From positions 434,001-498,000 of the forward strand of contig NZ_VFVR01000004.1 in NCBI RefSeq assembly GCF_006442205.1: a stretch of 64,000 nucleotides of DNA, written 5' to 3'. Source of the DNA: Mesorhizobium sp. B2-3-12. Lineage in GTDB: Bacteria > Pseudomonadota > Alphaproteobacteria > Rhizobiales > Rhizobiaceae. The notes below the pieces were generated by a model. It had not been told where the DNA came from. It did not search any database and worked only from the letters and a program-made list of their open reading frames with translations. Both the position numbers and the translations under genes were made by a program. Position 1 is the first letter of the stretch; every line of letters begins with the position of its first letter. Below are positions 55,668 to 64,000 of the stretch, one piece after another.

Positions 55668-56144
55668 CTAACGGATCAGCAGCGCCGTTCCCCAAAGCCC
55701 AAGCGCGAACACCGTGTGCGAGACCAGGTTGAGCGCACGGATTTGCATCGGGTTCGGCCGCTTTGAAGCCGCCCAGCCGGCGCCCATGCCCGGCGCCAGC
55801 AGGAACCAGCCGGCGCCGACGGTGACGATGCCGAGGATGAAGGCCGGCAGGAAGGTCGGCGTGGCCAGCCAGCCAGCGCCCGCCAGCACCACCAGGATGA
55901 TGCCGTAGACGATGCCGACGAAGTAATGGAAAGCCCAGCCCAGCGCTTTCTCATGGGCGTAGGGCGTGGCATCGCCAATATCGTCGTGAAACACCTTGTC
56001 GCGGAGGTGCCAGACCCAGCGCCCGACCGGCCCCCAGTTCGGCCGTGGCTGGCCGAACGCTTTGTGCAGGAAGAAGGCCCAGATATCCATCAGGACGGTG
56101 GCGCCGATGCCGATCGCGACAGCGCGCCAGAAGATGTCAAACAT
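55668..56144 (-). CDS. DUF2938 family membrane protein
   Basis: A 158-residue protein with four hydrophobic segments (about 6-28, 68-92, 100-122 and 138-156) and the DUF2938 hallmarks FLHKAFGQPRPNWGPVGRW and ALGWAFHYFVGIVYG. Function unknown. ATG 56144 without a strong ribosome site (GGGGGAATTCC upstream). It lies downstream of a peroxiredoxin gene on the same strand, 93 bases away. Confidence 0.87.
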   Translation of the reverse strand: MFDIFWRAVAIGIGATVLMDIWAFFLHKAFGQPRPNWGPVGRWVWHLRDKVFHDDIGDATPYAHEKALGWAFHYFVGIVYGIILVVLAGAGWLATPTFLPAFILGIVTVGAGWFLLAPGMGAGWAASKRPNPMQIRALNLVSHTVFALGLWGTALLIR

Positions 56145-56237
56145 CGTTGGAATTCCCCCGAGAGCCGGCAGTTCTGAAGCGCGGCGCTTGTCAGGCGAGG
56201 CCAGCCATCGCGGCCCCGCCTTAGCGGCCCTGGAAGC

Positions 56238-56720
56238 TCAGAGCTGGCCCAGAATATGAGCCGCGCCGGACTCGTCTACGCCGGGTTTGGTTTCGACATT
56301 GAGCGCGGTGACCTTGCCATCGTCGATGATCATCGAAAACCGCTTCGAGCGCAGGCCCATGCCGCCACCGGAATAGTCGGCGTCGAGACCGACCGCCTTG
56401 GCGAAGTCCCCGTTACCGTCGGCCAGGAACAGGATCTTGCCTTCTCCGCCGGTAAAGCGCGCCCAGGCGCCCATGACGTGAACGTCGTTGACCGAAACGA
56501 CGGCGATCGTATCGACGCCGCGCGCCAGTATCGCGTCATGGTTCTCTAGATAGCCAGGCAGATGGTTGTTGCTGCAGGTCGGCGTGAAGGCGCCGGGAAC
56601 GCCGAACAGTACCACTTTCTTGCCCGGGAAAATCTCGGCCGACGTGATCGGCTTGGCGCCGTCGTCGGTCATGGTCTTGAAGGTCGCCTCGGGCAGCTTG
56701 TCGCCAACGGAGATGGTCAT
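56238..56720 (-). CDS. Peroxiredoxin (Prx5-like)
   Basis: A 160-residue thiol peroxidase reducing hydrogen and alkyl peroxides. The peroxidatic Cys lies in the signature GAFTPTCSNNHLPGYLEN. KVVLFGVPGAFTP and WARFTGGEGKILFLADGNGDFAKAVG complete the Prx5 fold. Only this one cysteine is present in the protein, so it is a 1-Cys type needing an external thiol such as glutathione or glutaredoxin. Start ATG at 56720. Confidence 0.93.
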   Translation of the reverse strand: MTISVGDKLPEATFKTMTDDGAKPITSAEIFPGKKVVLFGVPGAFTPTCSNNHLPGYLENHDAILARGVDTIAVVSVNDVHVMGAWARFTGGEGKILFLADGNGDFAKAVGLDADYSGGGMGLRSKRFSMIIDDGKVTALNVETKPGVDESGAAHILGQL

Positions 56721-56802
56721 GAGTTCCTCGCTTGGGGATGGGGAAGGACGCGTGCTTGCGTAGCGAACTCGGCGGCTTCCTGCAACCATGGCAGCGCCGC
56801 CA

Positions 56803-57609
56803 TCACGGAAAGGGCAGCAACCCTTCGACCGCGCCCGCCGAACTCGTCAGCGTATAGTGGAGCCCGCCATCCGTCGGCGTCGTCGAGGGGCGATCGAGGA
56901 TCGGCACGGTGAAGATCAACTTGCCGTTCTTTTCCGCGCGCGAAGGGGTGCCGAACATATAGTCGCGCTCGCCGGCGACGAAGAAATCCGCTGCCTGCGG
57001 ATCGCCGGGAAAACTCGCTTCGACCACCAGCGTTTCGTGATCGCCCGGCAGCACCTTGATGCCAAACTCAGGCTTTGCAGCAGCCGGCAATGCGGTGAAG
57101 CTCGCCTTCACCAATGCCGCGTCGTCGGCATTGTCGGGATCGGAGGCGGGGTCGACGCTCAGCCGTGTCTGCACGGGGATGCAGATGGTTTCGCAAATAC
57201 CGAGAAAGATGTCGGCATCGATGACCGCCGGCTGGTTCGGCGTCGCCAGCGTGAACGTCACCGGCAGCGAAACGGGGTAGTTGTAGCCGGCCCATTTGCC
57301 GTAGCCATCGTCGTGGCGCTGCGGCGCGGGAAACGACAGCGTCGCATCGGCGATATTGGTGCTGGCCGAAACGTCGAGCTGCGGCGGCACGCCTGCGTCA
57401 CCCGGGTCGCGCCAGTAGGTCTTCCAGCCGGGTTTGAGCGCTATATCGAGAACGCCCTGGATGCGGCCCGCATCGTCGGGCTTGCCTGACGTCACCAGCC
57501 GCACCTTGCCGCCTTCGCTGCTGTACCAGGCGGAGGAGGAGGCGGTGGCGGGGAGCGCCGTCGCCAATCCAATGGCGGCACAGAGCAACAGGATTTTCAA
57601 GCTTTGCAT
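56803..57609 (-). CDS. DsbD-alpha-like periplasmic thiol-disulfide protein
   Basis: A 268-residue exported protein. Signal peptide ends near residue 23 (TASS). The mature part resembles the N-terminal immunoglobulin-like domain of DsbD, with GWKTYWRDPGDAGVPP and the active Cys-x3-Cys in GICETICIPVQ. No membrane or thioredoxin domain follows, so it must receive electrons from a separate CcdA/DsbD-type partner. It is divergent from yqgE (about 170 bases) and precedes the peroxiredoxin gene. Confidence 0.88.
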   Translation of the reverse strand: MQSLKILLLCAAIGLATALPATASSSAWYSSEGGKVRLVTSGKPDDAGRIQGVLDIALKPGWKTYWRDPGDAGVPPQLDVSASTNIADATLSFPAPQRHDDGYGKWAGYNYPVSLPVTFTLATPNQPAVIDADIFLGICETICIPVQTRLSVDPASDPDNADDAALVKASFTALPAAAKPEFGIKVLPGDHETLVVEASFPGDPQAADFFVAGERDYMFGTPSRAEKNGKLIFTVPILDRPSTTPTDGGLHYTLTSSAGAVEGLLPFP

Positions 57610-57782
57610 GGGCGTGATTTGATCGTCCGTTCGTGGCCGCGCAATGATTTCATGGCCGTGCCGATATCATATTTGCGTGACCTTCGCGGCCAAGCCAAGG
57701 GCCGGCCTCGCAATATGGGCTTTGGTCGAATCCGGCGCGGCGCATCTTTTCGGCGCCCGGGAAACGCGTTACCCTCCCTGTC

Positions 57783-58391
57783 ATGGATTTGTTGCGCCAT
57801 AAGAAGACAGCCGCCGTTCCCGGCTTTCTCGACGATCAGTTCCTGATTGCCATGCCAGGCATGAAGGACGACCGTTTCACGCGCTCGGTGATCTACATCT
57901 GCGCCCACAGCGATGAAGGAGCGATGGGCCTGATCATCAACCAAACGCAGCAGATGCTGTTTCCCGACCTTCTGGTGCAGCTCGGCATCATGAACGAGCA
58001 GGAAGCGATCCGCCTGCCGGCGCAGGCGCGCGATTTCGTCGTGCGCAATGGCGGGCCTGTCGACCGCAGCCGGGGCTTTGTCCTGCATTCGGGCGACTAT
58101 CGTGTGGAATCCTCGCTCACCGTTTCCGACGACATCTGCCTGACCGCGACGGTGGACATATTGCGGGCGATATCGTCAGGGCGCGGGCCGCGTCGCGCGC
58201 TGATGGCGCTTGGTTATTCCGGCTGGGGAGCCGGCCAGCTGGAAACCGAGATCGCCGAGAATGGCTGGCTGACCTGCCCGGCGACGCCGGAATTGCTGTT
58301 CGACGCCGATATCGAGCGCAAATATGACCGGATTCTCGCCTCGATCGGCATCGATCTCGCGCATTTGAGCCTGGCGGCCGGCCACGCCTGA
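57783..58391 (+). CDS. YqgE/AlgH family protein (UPF0301)
   Basis: A 202-residue soluble protein of the widespread UPF0301 family, biochemical function unknown. Motifs: [47 protein letters not shown] and [20 protein letters not shown]. The start ATG at 57783 gives the common length. Followed by a palindromic repeat before the convergent EAL/GGDEF gene. Confidence 0.94.
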   Translation: MDLLRHKKTAAVPGFLDDQFLIAMPGMKDDRFTRSVIYICAHSDEGAMGLIINQTQQMLFPDLLVQLGIMNEQEAIRLPAQARDFVVRNGGPVDRSRGFVLHSGDYRVESSLTVSDDICLTATVDILRAISSGRGPRRALMALGYSGWGAGQLETEIAENGWLTCPATPELLFDADIERKYDRILASIGIDLAHLSLAAGHA

Positions 58392-58433
58392 GGCCGCCTC
58401 CGCCAACCCTCGAGATTAGCCGAATCCTCCCAC

Positions 58434-58495
58434 CTTCGTCATCCCTGGGCGAAGCAGGAGCGAAGCTCCGTCGCGAAGACCCTGGGGTGACGAAG
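58434..58495. repeat. Palindromic repeat, third copy, inverted
   Basis: CTTCGTCATCCCTGGG pairs with CCCTGGGGTGACGAAG at 14 of 16 positions, plus a wobble. The reverse complement follows the pattern of the copy at 28669-28732 (GTCATCC, GGGTCT, GCTTCGCCC, GGATGAC). Sits between convergent yqgE and the EAL/GGDEF gene. Confidence 0.7.
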
Positions 58496-58522
58496 GGACA
58501 GCGGCGACGCGGCTGCGCTCCA

Positions 58523-61411
58523 TCACGCCTGCGTCAGCGGATATTGCTCTTTCAGCGTCTTCAGCACCTGGTCGCCCGGCATTGGCGCGCCGAACATGAA
58601 GCTCTGCACATATTCGCAGCCCATCTGGCGCAGCTCCAGCGCATCGCGCTCGTCGGAAATGCCCTCTGCGACCACCGAAAGGCCGAGCTCATGCGCCATG
58701 TTGACCATCGATTTGAGCAGCACGGCGCGCTTGGGCGTGCTGTCGTCGACGAAGCTCTTGTCGATCTTGATGGTGTCGAACGGGAACCGCGTCAGATAGG
58801 CGAGCGACGAATAGCCGGTGCCGAAATCGTCCAGCGACAGGCCAATGCCGAGCTGTTTCAGCTTGGTCAGCACATGGGCGGTCTGCTCGGGATTGTCCAT
58901 GACCAGGGACTCGGTGAGTTCGAGCCGGAAGCAGCGTGGTTTCAAATTGGCGCGCGCTATCACGGAACGCACATCGCTGACGAGGTCGCGACGGATAAGC
59001 TGGCGGCTGGACAGGTTGACCGAGACCGATAGCGGCGCATCGCCGATCTGCTTTTGCCATCCCGCGAGATCCTCGGCCGCCTGCTGCATGGCGAACAGCC
59101 CAAGCTGCACGATCAGCCCGCAGCTCTCGGCGACCGGGATGAAATCGGCGGGCGGGATCATGCCGCGGCGCGGATGGTCCCAGCGCAGCAACGCTTCGAA
59201 GCCGGCGACGCTGCCGTCCTCGAGCCGCACGATCGGCTGATAGGCCAGCGTGAATTCGCGCCGCTCGATGGCGCGCCGCAAGTCGGATTCGAACTGCAAG
59301 CGGTCGGTGCCGACGGTGCGGAACGCAGGGCGGAATGGCTCGATCCGGTCGCCGCCGAAGCGCTTGGCCTGATGCATGGCGAGCTCGGCATCCTTGACCA
59401 TGTCCTCGGCCGAGGTCTGCGCCGAGGTCCAGGTGATCAGGCCGATCGAGGCGGTCAGCACGATCTCGCGCTTGGCGAAGGTGATCGGGTTGTTGATCGC
59501 GTGCTTGATGGCATCGGCGACGCCCGCGATGCGGGCGGGATCCTGCTCGGACAGCAGCATCAGCGCGAACTGGTCGCCGGCGAAGCGCGACAGCGAATCC
59601 TTCGGCTTGAGCAGGCGGTGCAGGCGCCGCGCTATGGTGAGCAGGATGGTGTCGCCGGCCGAGATGCCGAGCCCGTCATTCACCTGCTTGAAGCGGTCGA
59701 TGTCGATGACGAAGACGGTCGGCCGCACCTTCTCTTCGGTGCGGGCGATCGAGATGATCGCCTCAAGCCGGTTCATGAACAATTCGCGATTGGGCAGGCC
59801 GGTCAGATTGTCGTGCACGGCGTCGTGCAGCAGTCGCTCTTCTGATTTCTTCTGTTCGGTGACGTCGACCATGGTGCCGACGCAGCGGATCACCTCGCCA
59901 TCCGATCCGATCACCGGACGCGCGCGCAGGGCAAACCAGTGATAGTGCCCATCGGCGCCGCGCAGCCTGAAGTTCTGCGCCACCCGGCCGCGGCGGTGTT
60001 CGAGCACCACGTCGAGCGTCGTGCGGAACGTGTCGCGGTCATCGGCATGCAGCACCGGCAGCCAGTTGCGGGCGGCACCGCCCAGGCTGTTGGGGGCAAG
60101 GCCGAGCTGGATGCTGACATCGGGCTTGGTAACGACGCGGTCGCGCAGAACGTCCCAGTCCCACACCGTATCGCCCGATCCCGCGACGGCCAGCGCCTGC
60201 CGCTCGAGGTCGGAGAACAGCCCCTGATGCAGCGCGCCACCGGCAAAGGCGTGCTGCATGACAGTGAAGCCGATCAACAGGATGATCAGGATCAAACCGC
60301 CGCCAAGTGCCGGCTGGGCGATGTCGTTGTCGAGCATGCCGGTGATTGCCATCCACGATCCGCATAGCCACAACAGCACCATGACCCAACTGGGCACAAG
60401 CATGATGGCGCGGTCATAGCCGCGAATGCCGAGGAAGATGATCAGGCCGAGCCCGGTCAGCGCGGTGGCGGCGAACGAGATGCGGGCGATGCCCGCGGCC
60501 ACCGCCGGATCGACGATGGCGACACCGGCGATCAAGAGCAGTCCCAGGATCCAGACCAGGGCGCCATAGCTGAAATGGCCGTGCCACCGGTTGAGGTTGA
60601 GATAGGCGAACAGGAAGACCACGAAGGTCGCCGCCAGCGCCACCTCCGTTCCGGCCCGCCACATCTGTTCGTTGCCGGGCGAAATCTCGATGACCTTGTT
60701 GAGGAAGCCGAAATCGACGCAGATATAGGCAAGCACCGCCCAGGCGAGCGCTGCCGTCGCCGGGAACATCGATGTTCCCTTGACCACGAAGAGGATGGTC
60801 AGGAACAGCGCCAGAAGGCCGGCGATGCCGATGACGATGCCGCGAAACAGCGTGTAGGAATTGACCGAATCCTTGTAGGATTCCGGATCCCAGAGGTAGA
60901 CCTGAGGCAGCTTCGGCGAGGCAAGCTCGGCGATGAAGGTGATCACCGTGCCGGGATTCAGCGTCACCCGGAACACGTCGGCGTCGGGGCTGGTCTGGCG
61001 GTCGAGCGCGAAGCCCTCGCTGGGCGTGATGGCGGCGATGCGCGTCGAGCCCAGATCCGGCCAGAAGATGCCGGAATTCACCAGCCGGAAATGCGGCGCG
61101 ACGATCAGCCTGTCGAGCTGCTGGTCGGTGGTGTTGGCGAGCGCGAACACTGCCCAGTCGCCGGTCGAGCGGGCATCGTTGGCCTCGACCTCGATGCGCC
61201 GCACGATGCCGTCCGGCCCGGGCGCGGTCGACACCTGGAAGTTCTCACCCTGGTTGCGGTAAATCTCGACGGCGCGCGAAAGATCGAGCGCGACATCGTC
61301 GCGGGCAATCTTGATGGGTTCGACGGCAAAGGCCGACGAAGCCGCGCACAGCGTCAGCATCGTCGCCAGCAGAAAGGCGAACAGCGGCCCGTTTCGCAGG
61401 AAATTCGTCAA
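58523..61411 (-). CDS. Membrane-bound PAS-GGDEF-EAL protein, probable c-di-GMP phosphodiesterase
   Basis: A 962-residue signalling protein. In order: signal-like N-terminus (residues 1-30), a periplasmic 7TMR-DISM-type extracellular domain (about 30-170), about seven membrane helices (175-395), a PAS domain with PAC (about 400-525), GGDEF (about 530-700) and EAL (about 715-960). The GGDEF signature is AGDQF (Ala611, Gln614), so cyclase activity is probably lost, though GTP sensing is possible. The EAL motif (Glu739 in GFEALLRW), NLSSRQL and DDFGTGYSS are intact, so it should hydrolyse c-di-GMP. Four bases separate it from the RimJ-like gene upstream. Confidence 0.93.
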   Translation of the reverse strand: MTNFLRNGPLFAFLLATMLTLCAASSAFAVEPIKIARDDVALDLSRAVEIYRNQGENFQVSTAPGPDGIVRRIEVEANDARSTGDWAVFALANTTDQQLDRLIVAPHFRLVNSGIFWPDLGSTRIAAITPSEGFALDRQTSPDADVFRVTLNPGTVITFIAELASPKLPQVYLWDPESYKDSVNSYTLFRGIVIGIAGLLALFLTILFVVKGTSMFPATAALAWAVLAYICVDFGFLNKVIEISPGNEQMWRAGTEVALAATFVVFLFAYLNLNRWHGHFSYGALVWILGLLLIAGVAIVDPAVAAGIARISFAATALTGLGLIIFLGIRGYDRAIMLVPSWVMVLLWLCGSWMAITGMLDNDIAQPALGGGLILIILLIGFTVMQHAFAGGALHQGLFSDLERQALAVAGSGDTVWDWDVLRDRVVTKPDVSIQLGLAPNSLGGAARNWLPVLHADDRDTFRTTLDVVLEHRRGRVAQNFRLRGADGHYHWFALRARPVIGSDGEVIRCVGTMVDVTEQKKSEERLLHDAVHDNLTGLPNRELFMNRLEAIISIARTEEKVRPTVFVIDIDRFKQVNDGLGISAGDTILLTIARRLHRLLKPKDSLSRFAGDQFALMLLSEQDPARIAGVADAIKHAINNPITFAKREIVLTASIGLITWTSAQTSAEDMVKDAELAMHQAKRFGGDRIEPFRPAFRTVGTDRLQFESDLRRAIERREFTLAYQPIVRLEDGSVAGFEALLRWDHPRRGMIPPADFIPVAESCGLIVQLGLFAMQQAAEDLAGWQKQIGDAPLSVSVNLSSRQLIRRDLVSDVRSVIARANLKPRCFRLELTESLVMDNPEQTAHVLTKLKQLGIGLSLDDFGTGYSSLAYLTRFPFDTIKIDKSFVDDSTPKRAVLLKSMVNMAHELGLSVVAEGISDERDALELRQMGCEYVQSFMFGAPMPGDQVLKTLKEQYPLTQA

Positions 61412-61414
61412 AAA

Positions 61415-62011
61415 TCAGTCCTTCGTTCCAGCGCCCGGGGGATCGTCGGCGATCCGGGCGTAGAGGTAATGGTCCTGCCAGATGCCGTTGATCCTGAGAT
61501 AGGATCGCAGAAGTCCTTCGCGCCGGAATCCGGCTTTTTCAAGCACGCGGATCGACCTGATGTTGTCGGGAATACAGGCGGCTTCGATCCGGTGCAACCT
61601 CAGCGTATCGAAGGCGAAGCGGGCCACCACCTTGACCGCGTCGGTCATCAGGCCGCGGCCGCCGAAGCGCTCGCCGATCCAGTACCCGACATGACCGCTT
61701 TGCGAGACGCCGTGGCGTATGTTGCCGAGCGTGATGCCGCCCGCGAGCTTGCCGCTCGATTTCTCGAAGATGAAGAAGGCGATCGCCGTTCCCTGTGCGT
61801 AGTCCTCGCGATAGCGGCTGATGCGCAGGCGCCATGCCGTGCGGTCGAGTTCGTCCGGGGTCCAGCGCGGCTCCCAAGGCTCCAGGAACGCCCGGCTTTC
61901 GCCGCGCACCGCCGACCACTCGCGATAGTCGTTGGTGAACGGCACGCGCAGCGTGACGAGGTTGCCCTTCAGTGCCGGCAGGTCACGGCGAAAGAAAGGG
62001 AGCGCGAACAC
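61415..62011 (-). CDS. RimJ-like GNAT N-acetyltransferase
   Basis: A 198-residue acetyltransferase of the RimJ/RimL group that acetylates protein N-termini, often ribosomal. The opening VTLRVPFTNDYREW and WEPRWTPDELDR, the acetyl-CoA loop GERFGGRGLMTDAVK and LHRIEAACIPDNIRSIRVLE match. Lies 12 bases downstream of the M16 peptidase gene and four bases before the EAL/GGDEF gene; thrC, peptidase and RimJ-like genes are a known rhizobial cluster. Confidence 0.9.
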   Translation of the reverse strand: MFALPFFRRDLPALKGNLVTLRVPFTNDYREWSAVRGESRAFLEPWEPRWTPDELDRTAWRLRISRYREDYAQGTAIAFFIFEKSSGKLAGGITLGNIRHGVSQSGHVGYWIGERFGGRGLMTDAVKVVARFAFDTLRLHRIEAACIPDNIRSIRVLEKAGFRREGLLRSYLRINGIWQDHYLYARIADDPPGAGTKD

Positions 62012-62023
62012 GGCGCTTGGGAC

Positions 62024-63316
62024 TTAGACGGCGAGTCTGCGGGCCGTGGTCTGCGTGCCCGGAAGCGAATCGAGGATCGCCTCGTATGGTGCCAGCGTAC
62101 CCACGGGCCCGACAGCGGTAAGCGTCGGCTTGGTCGAGAACATCCGCGACGACAGGTCGGTCAGCCGCTCCACCGTCAGCGCCGACAGGCGCTCCATCAG
62201 CTCTTCCTTTGCGATCGGCCTGCCGAATAGGAGCAGTTGCCGCGCGATCTGCGAGGCGCGGCTGGCCGGGCTCTCGGCGGACATGATCAGCCCGGCGCGA
62301 TACTGGGCGCGCGCACGGTCGAGTTCTTCCTGCAGGATGCTCTCGCCGGCCTTCTGCAACTCGTCGATGATGACAGGCACCAGTTTGGCGATATCGCTCT
62401 GCCCCGTCGCGGCATGAACGCCGAATATGCCGGTGTCGGAAAAGCCCCAGTGGAAAGCATAGACCGAGTAGCAGAGGCCGCGTTTCTCGCGGACCTCCTG
62501 GAACAGACGCGACGACATGCCGCCGCCGAGGATCATCGACAGCACCTGCGAGGCGTAGAAGTCGCGCACATGGTAGGCGCGGCCCTCGAAGCCGAGCACG
62601 ATCTGCGCGTCCATCAGGTCGCGGTCCTCGCGGAAATCGCCGCCGACATATTGCGCGTATTGCGGAATGGTGCTGTCGGCCTTGCTGCGGAAGCCGCCGA
62701 GCCGTTTTTCGACCTCGCGCACGAACTTGTCGTGCTTGATGTCGCCGGCGGCCACGATCACCATCCGCTCGGCGCCGTATTGGCGCTCGATGAAATCGTG
62801 CAATTGCTTCGACGTGAAGGATTTGACGGTTTCCGGCGTGCCCAGGATCGAGCGGCCGATGGTCTGGTGGCGAAAGGCCGTCTCGGTGAACCGGTCGAAC
62901 ACGATGTCATCGGGCGTGTCATGCGCGGCGCCGATCTCCTGCAGGATGACGTGCTGCTCGCGCTCGAGTTCCTGCGGGTCGAATTCGGACTCCTGGAGGA
63001 TGTCGGACAGGATGTCGACGGCCAGCGGCACGTCGTCGGACAGCACCCTGGCGTAGTAGGATGTGGTCTCGACGCTGGTGGCGGCGTTGATCTCGCCGCC
63101 GACGTCCTCGATTTCCGAGGCGATCTCGAAGGCGCTTCGCCGCTTCGTCCCCTTGAACGCCATGTGCTCGAGCAGATGGGCCATGCCATGCTCGTCTTCG
63201 CGTTCGTTGCGGGCACCCGACTTGACCCAGGCACCCAAGGCAACCGATTCGATACTTGGAAGGGTTTCGGTGGCGACTGTCAGGCCGTTCGACAGACGGC
63301 TTACCTCAACACCCAT
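62024..63316 (-). CDS. M16 (pitrilysin-family) zinc peptidase
   Basis: A 430-residue processing-peptidase-like protein related to mitochondrial MPP-beta. The inverted zinc motif HxxEH is at residues 47-51 (HLLEHMAFKGT), with the third ligand Glu in the ELEREQHVILQEI region, so it is the catalytic type. The second M16 half includes GGGMSSRLFQEVREKRGLCY. ATG at 63316; it follows thrC by 14 bases on the same strand, so both are one transcript. Confidence 0.93.
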   Translation of the reverse strand: MGVEVSRLSNGLTVATETLPSIESVALGAWVKSGARNEREDEHGMAHLLEHMAFKGTKRRSAFEIASEIEDVGGEINAATSVETTSYYARVLSDDVPLAVDILSDILQESEFDPQELEREQHVILQEIGAAHDTPDDIVFDRFTETAFRHQTIGRSILGTPETVKSFTSKQLHDFIERQYGAERMVIVAAGDIKHDKFVREVEKRLGGFRSKADSTIPQYAQYVGGDFREDRDLMDAQIVLGFEGRAYHVRDFYASQVLSMILGGGMSSRLFQEVREKRGLCYSVYAFHWGFSDTGIFGVHAATGQSDIAKLVPVIIDELQKAGESILQEELDRARAQYRAGLIMSAESPASRASQIARQLLLFGRPIAKEELMERLSALTVERLTDLSSRMFSTKPTLTAVGPVGTLAPYEAILDSLPGTQTTARRLAV

Positions 63317-63330
63317 ATGGCTCTTACTCC

Positions 63331-64000
63331 CTAACGCGCCGCCCGCGCGCGGCGACTGACGTAATCTTCCACCATTTTCAGGTCGGATGGAAGTACCGTG
63401 TATTTTTCCTCAAATGTCATCAATCCACCTAGCCATGCGGGCAGGGCGGGCGAGACGCCGCTGGCGGCCTCGACGGCGGCCGGGAATTTCGCCGGATGCG
63501 CGGTGCCCAGCACCACCATCGGCAAGGCGCCCGAAGCCTTGCCCGCCGCCACATGCACAGCTGCCGCCGTATGCGGATCGAGCAGGTAATTGCTGGTCGC
63601 GAGCGTCGAGCGGATGGTGGCGGCGACCTCATCCATCGTGGCGCGGCCGGCATCGAATTCGGACCGCATTCCGGCGATTTCCTGGGCTTCGATGGTAAAA
63701 GCGCCCGATTGCTTCAGGCTGGCCATGTAGCGCCGCACGGTCGCCGCGTCGCGGTTTGATGCCTCGAACAGCAAACGTTCGAAGTTCGAGGATACCTGGA
63801 TGTCCATCGACGGCGAGGTGGTCGCAAAGACCCCTTTGGTCCGGTATTCGCCGGTCGCGAAAGTACGGGCGAGAATGTCGTTGTCGTTGGTGGCGATGAC
63901 CAGCCGCTCGATTGGCAGCCCCATCTTCTTGGCGGCGTAGCCGGCGAAGATATCGCCGAAATTGCCGGTCGGCACGGTAAAGGAGACCGGCCTGTCCGGT
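63331..64000 (-). CDS. thrC: Threonine synthase, C-terminal part (5' end beyond window)
   Basis: PLP enzyme converting phosphohomoserine to threonine. The 223 visible residues include SFTVPTGNFGDIFAGYAAKKMGLP, which binds the PLP phosphate, RLVIATNDNDILARTF and the ending HPAKFPAAVEAA. The frame continues past position 64000, so the PLP lysine is outside. First gene of the thrC - M16 - RimJ-like unit. Works with the homoserine kinase encoded at 52840. Confidence 0.95.
   Translation of the reverse strand, partial: PDRPVSFTVPTGNFGDIFAGYAAKKMGLPIERLVIATNDNDILARTFATGEYRTKGVFATTSPSMDIQVSSNFERLLFEASNRDAATVRRYMASLKQSGAFTIEAQEIAGMRSEFDAGRATMDEVAATIRSTLATSNYLLDPHTAAAVHVAAGKASGALPMVVLGTAHPAKFPAAVEAASGVSPALPAWLGGLMTFEEKYTVLPSDLKMVEDYVSRRARAAR

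Noticed and set aside
60575..62230. 551-codon plus-strand frame over the EAL/GGDEF and RimJ-like genes
   Set aside because: It is antisense to conserved domains in two genes and shows no motif.

Overview
The window reads as core chromosome of a GC-rich alphaproteobacterium of the order Hyphomicrobiales (Rhizobiales), most likely Mesorhizobium or a close Phyllobacteriaceae relative. The reasons are the gene families present (IalB/InvB-like protein, bacterial transglutaminase-like cysteine peptidase, RibB with a degenerate RibA-like domain, BluB, APH-fold homoserine kinase, DUF6101, DUF1344, DUF2277), the gene order (tldD - ialB - coxBA - ctaB - ctaG - coxC - DUF983 - SURF1 - ispH - thrB - rnhA; thrC - M16 peptidase - RimJ-like acetyltransferase; pdxH - lipoprotein - dnaJ-like - fabI - phosphatase - aroC - ribB), and GC-rich palindromic intergenic repeats of the kind common in rhizobia. 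The genus is inference, because no rRNA or other marker was compared. No tRNA, rRNA, CRISPR array, prophage or transposase gene was seen.

Layout. 1-3.5 kb: end of bioY, a DUF1284 gene, a secreted TPR protein and a GNAT enzyme. 3.7-7.6 kb: glyQ and glyS (two-subunit glycyl-tRNA synthetase). A duplicated glyS 5' end lies between them, and glyS itself carries two unusual in-frame segments. 7.7-17 kb: a very acidic protein, two secreted proteins, Sua5/TsaC, an FAD-linked oxidase, DUF6101, ubiA, a divergent LysR/PhyH pair, purD and a GH25-like secreted protein. 18-19.2 kb: an accessory patch with a TacAT-like toxin-antitoxin pair, a small zinc-ribbon protein and two near-perfect operators. 19.4-28.7 kb: acyl-CoA dehydrogenase and enoyl-CoA hydratase behind a LiuR-like box, pdxH, a lipoprotein, a DnaJ-like gene with a hairpin-masked leader, fabI, a phosphatase, aroC and ribB. 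28.8-32.9 kb: an MFS exporter and TetR pair with three operators, a membrane protein, and bluB behind a cobalamin riboswitch. 32.9-41 kb: HDAC-like, xseB, DUF2277, pirin, dxs, GFA, TlyA, an RNA m5U methyltransferase and a PsiF-like protein. 41.3-54.3 kb: a cysteine peptidase, tldD, ialB, the aa3 cytochrome c oxidase cluster, then ispH, thrB and rnhA. 54.4-64 kb: a phosphatase, a ParDE-like pair, DUF2938, a peroxiredoxin, a DsbD-like protein, YqgE, a membrane EAL/GGDEF protein, a RimJ-like enzyme, an M16 peptidase and the 3' part of thrC.

How the genes work together. The best-defined functional unit is the cytochrome oxidase block: CoxB, CoxA and CoxC are structural subunits, CtaB makes heme O, CtaG delivers copper, SURF1 helps assembly, and a 55-residue CoxF-like protein sits between ctaB and ctaG. 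dxs and ispH supply isoprenoid precursors, which UbiA and CtaB consume downstream. The accessory signals are short: repeat palindromes in or beside glyS and aroC and at three gene borders, two toxin-antitoxin pairs, and several well-formed regulatory palindromes. I did not find a large new multigene system. The observations most worth following are the repeat-derived segment inside glyS, the Shine-Dalgarno-masking hairpin ahead of the DnaJ-like gene, and the triple TetR operator.
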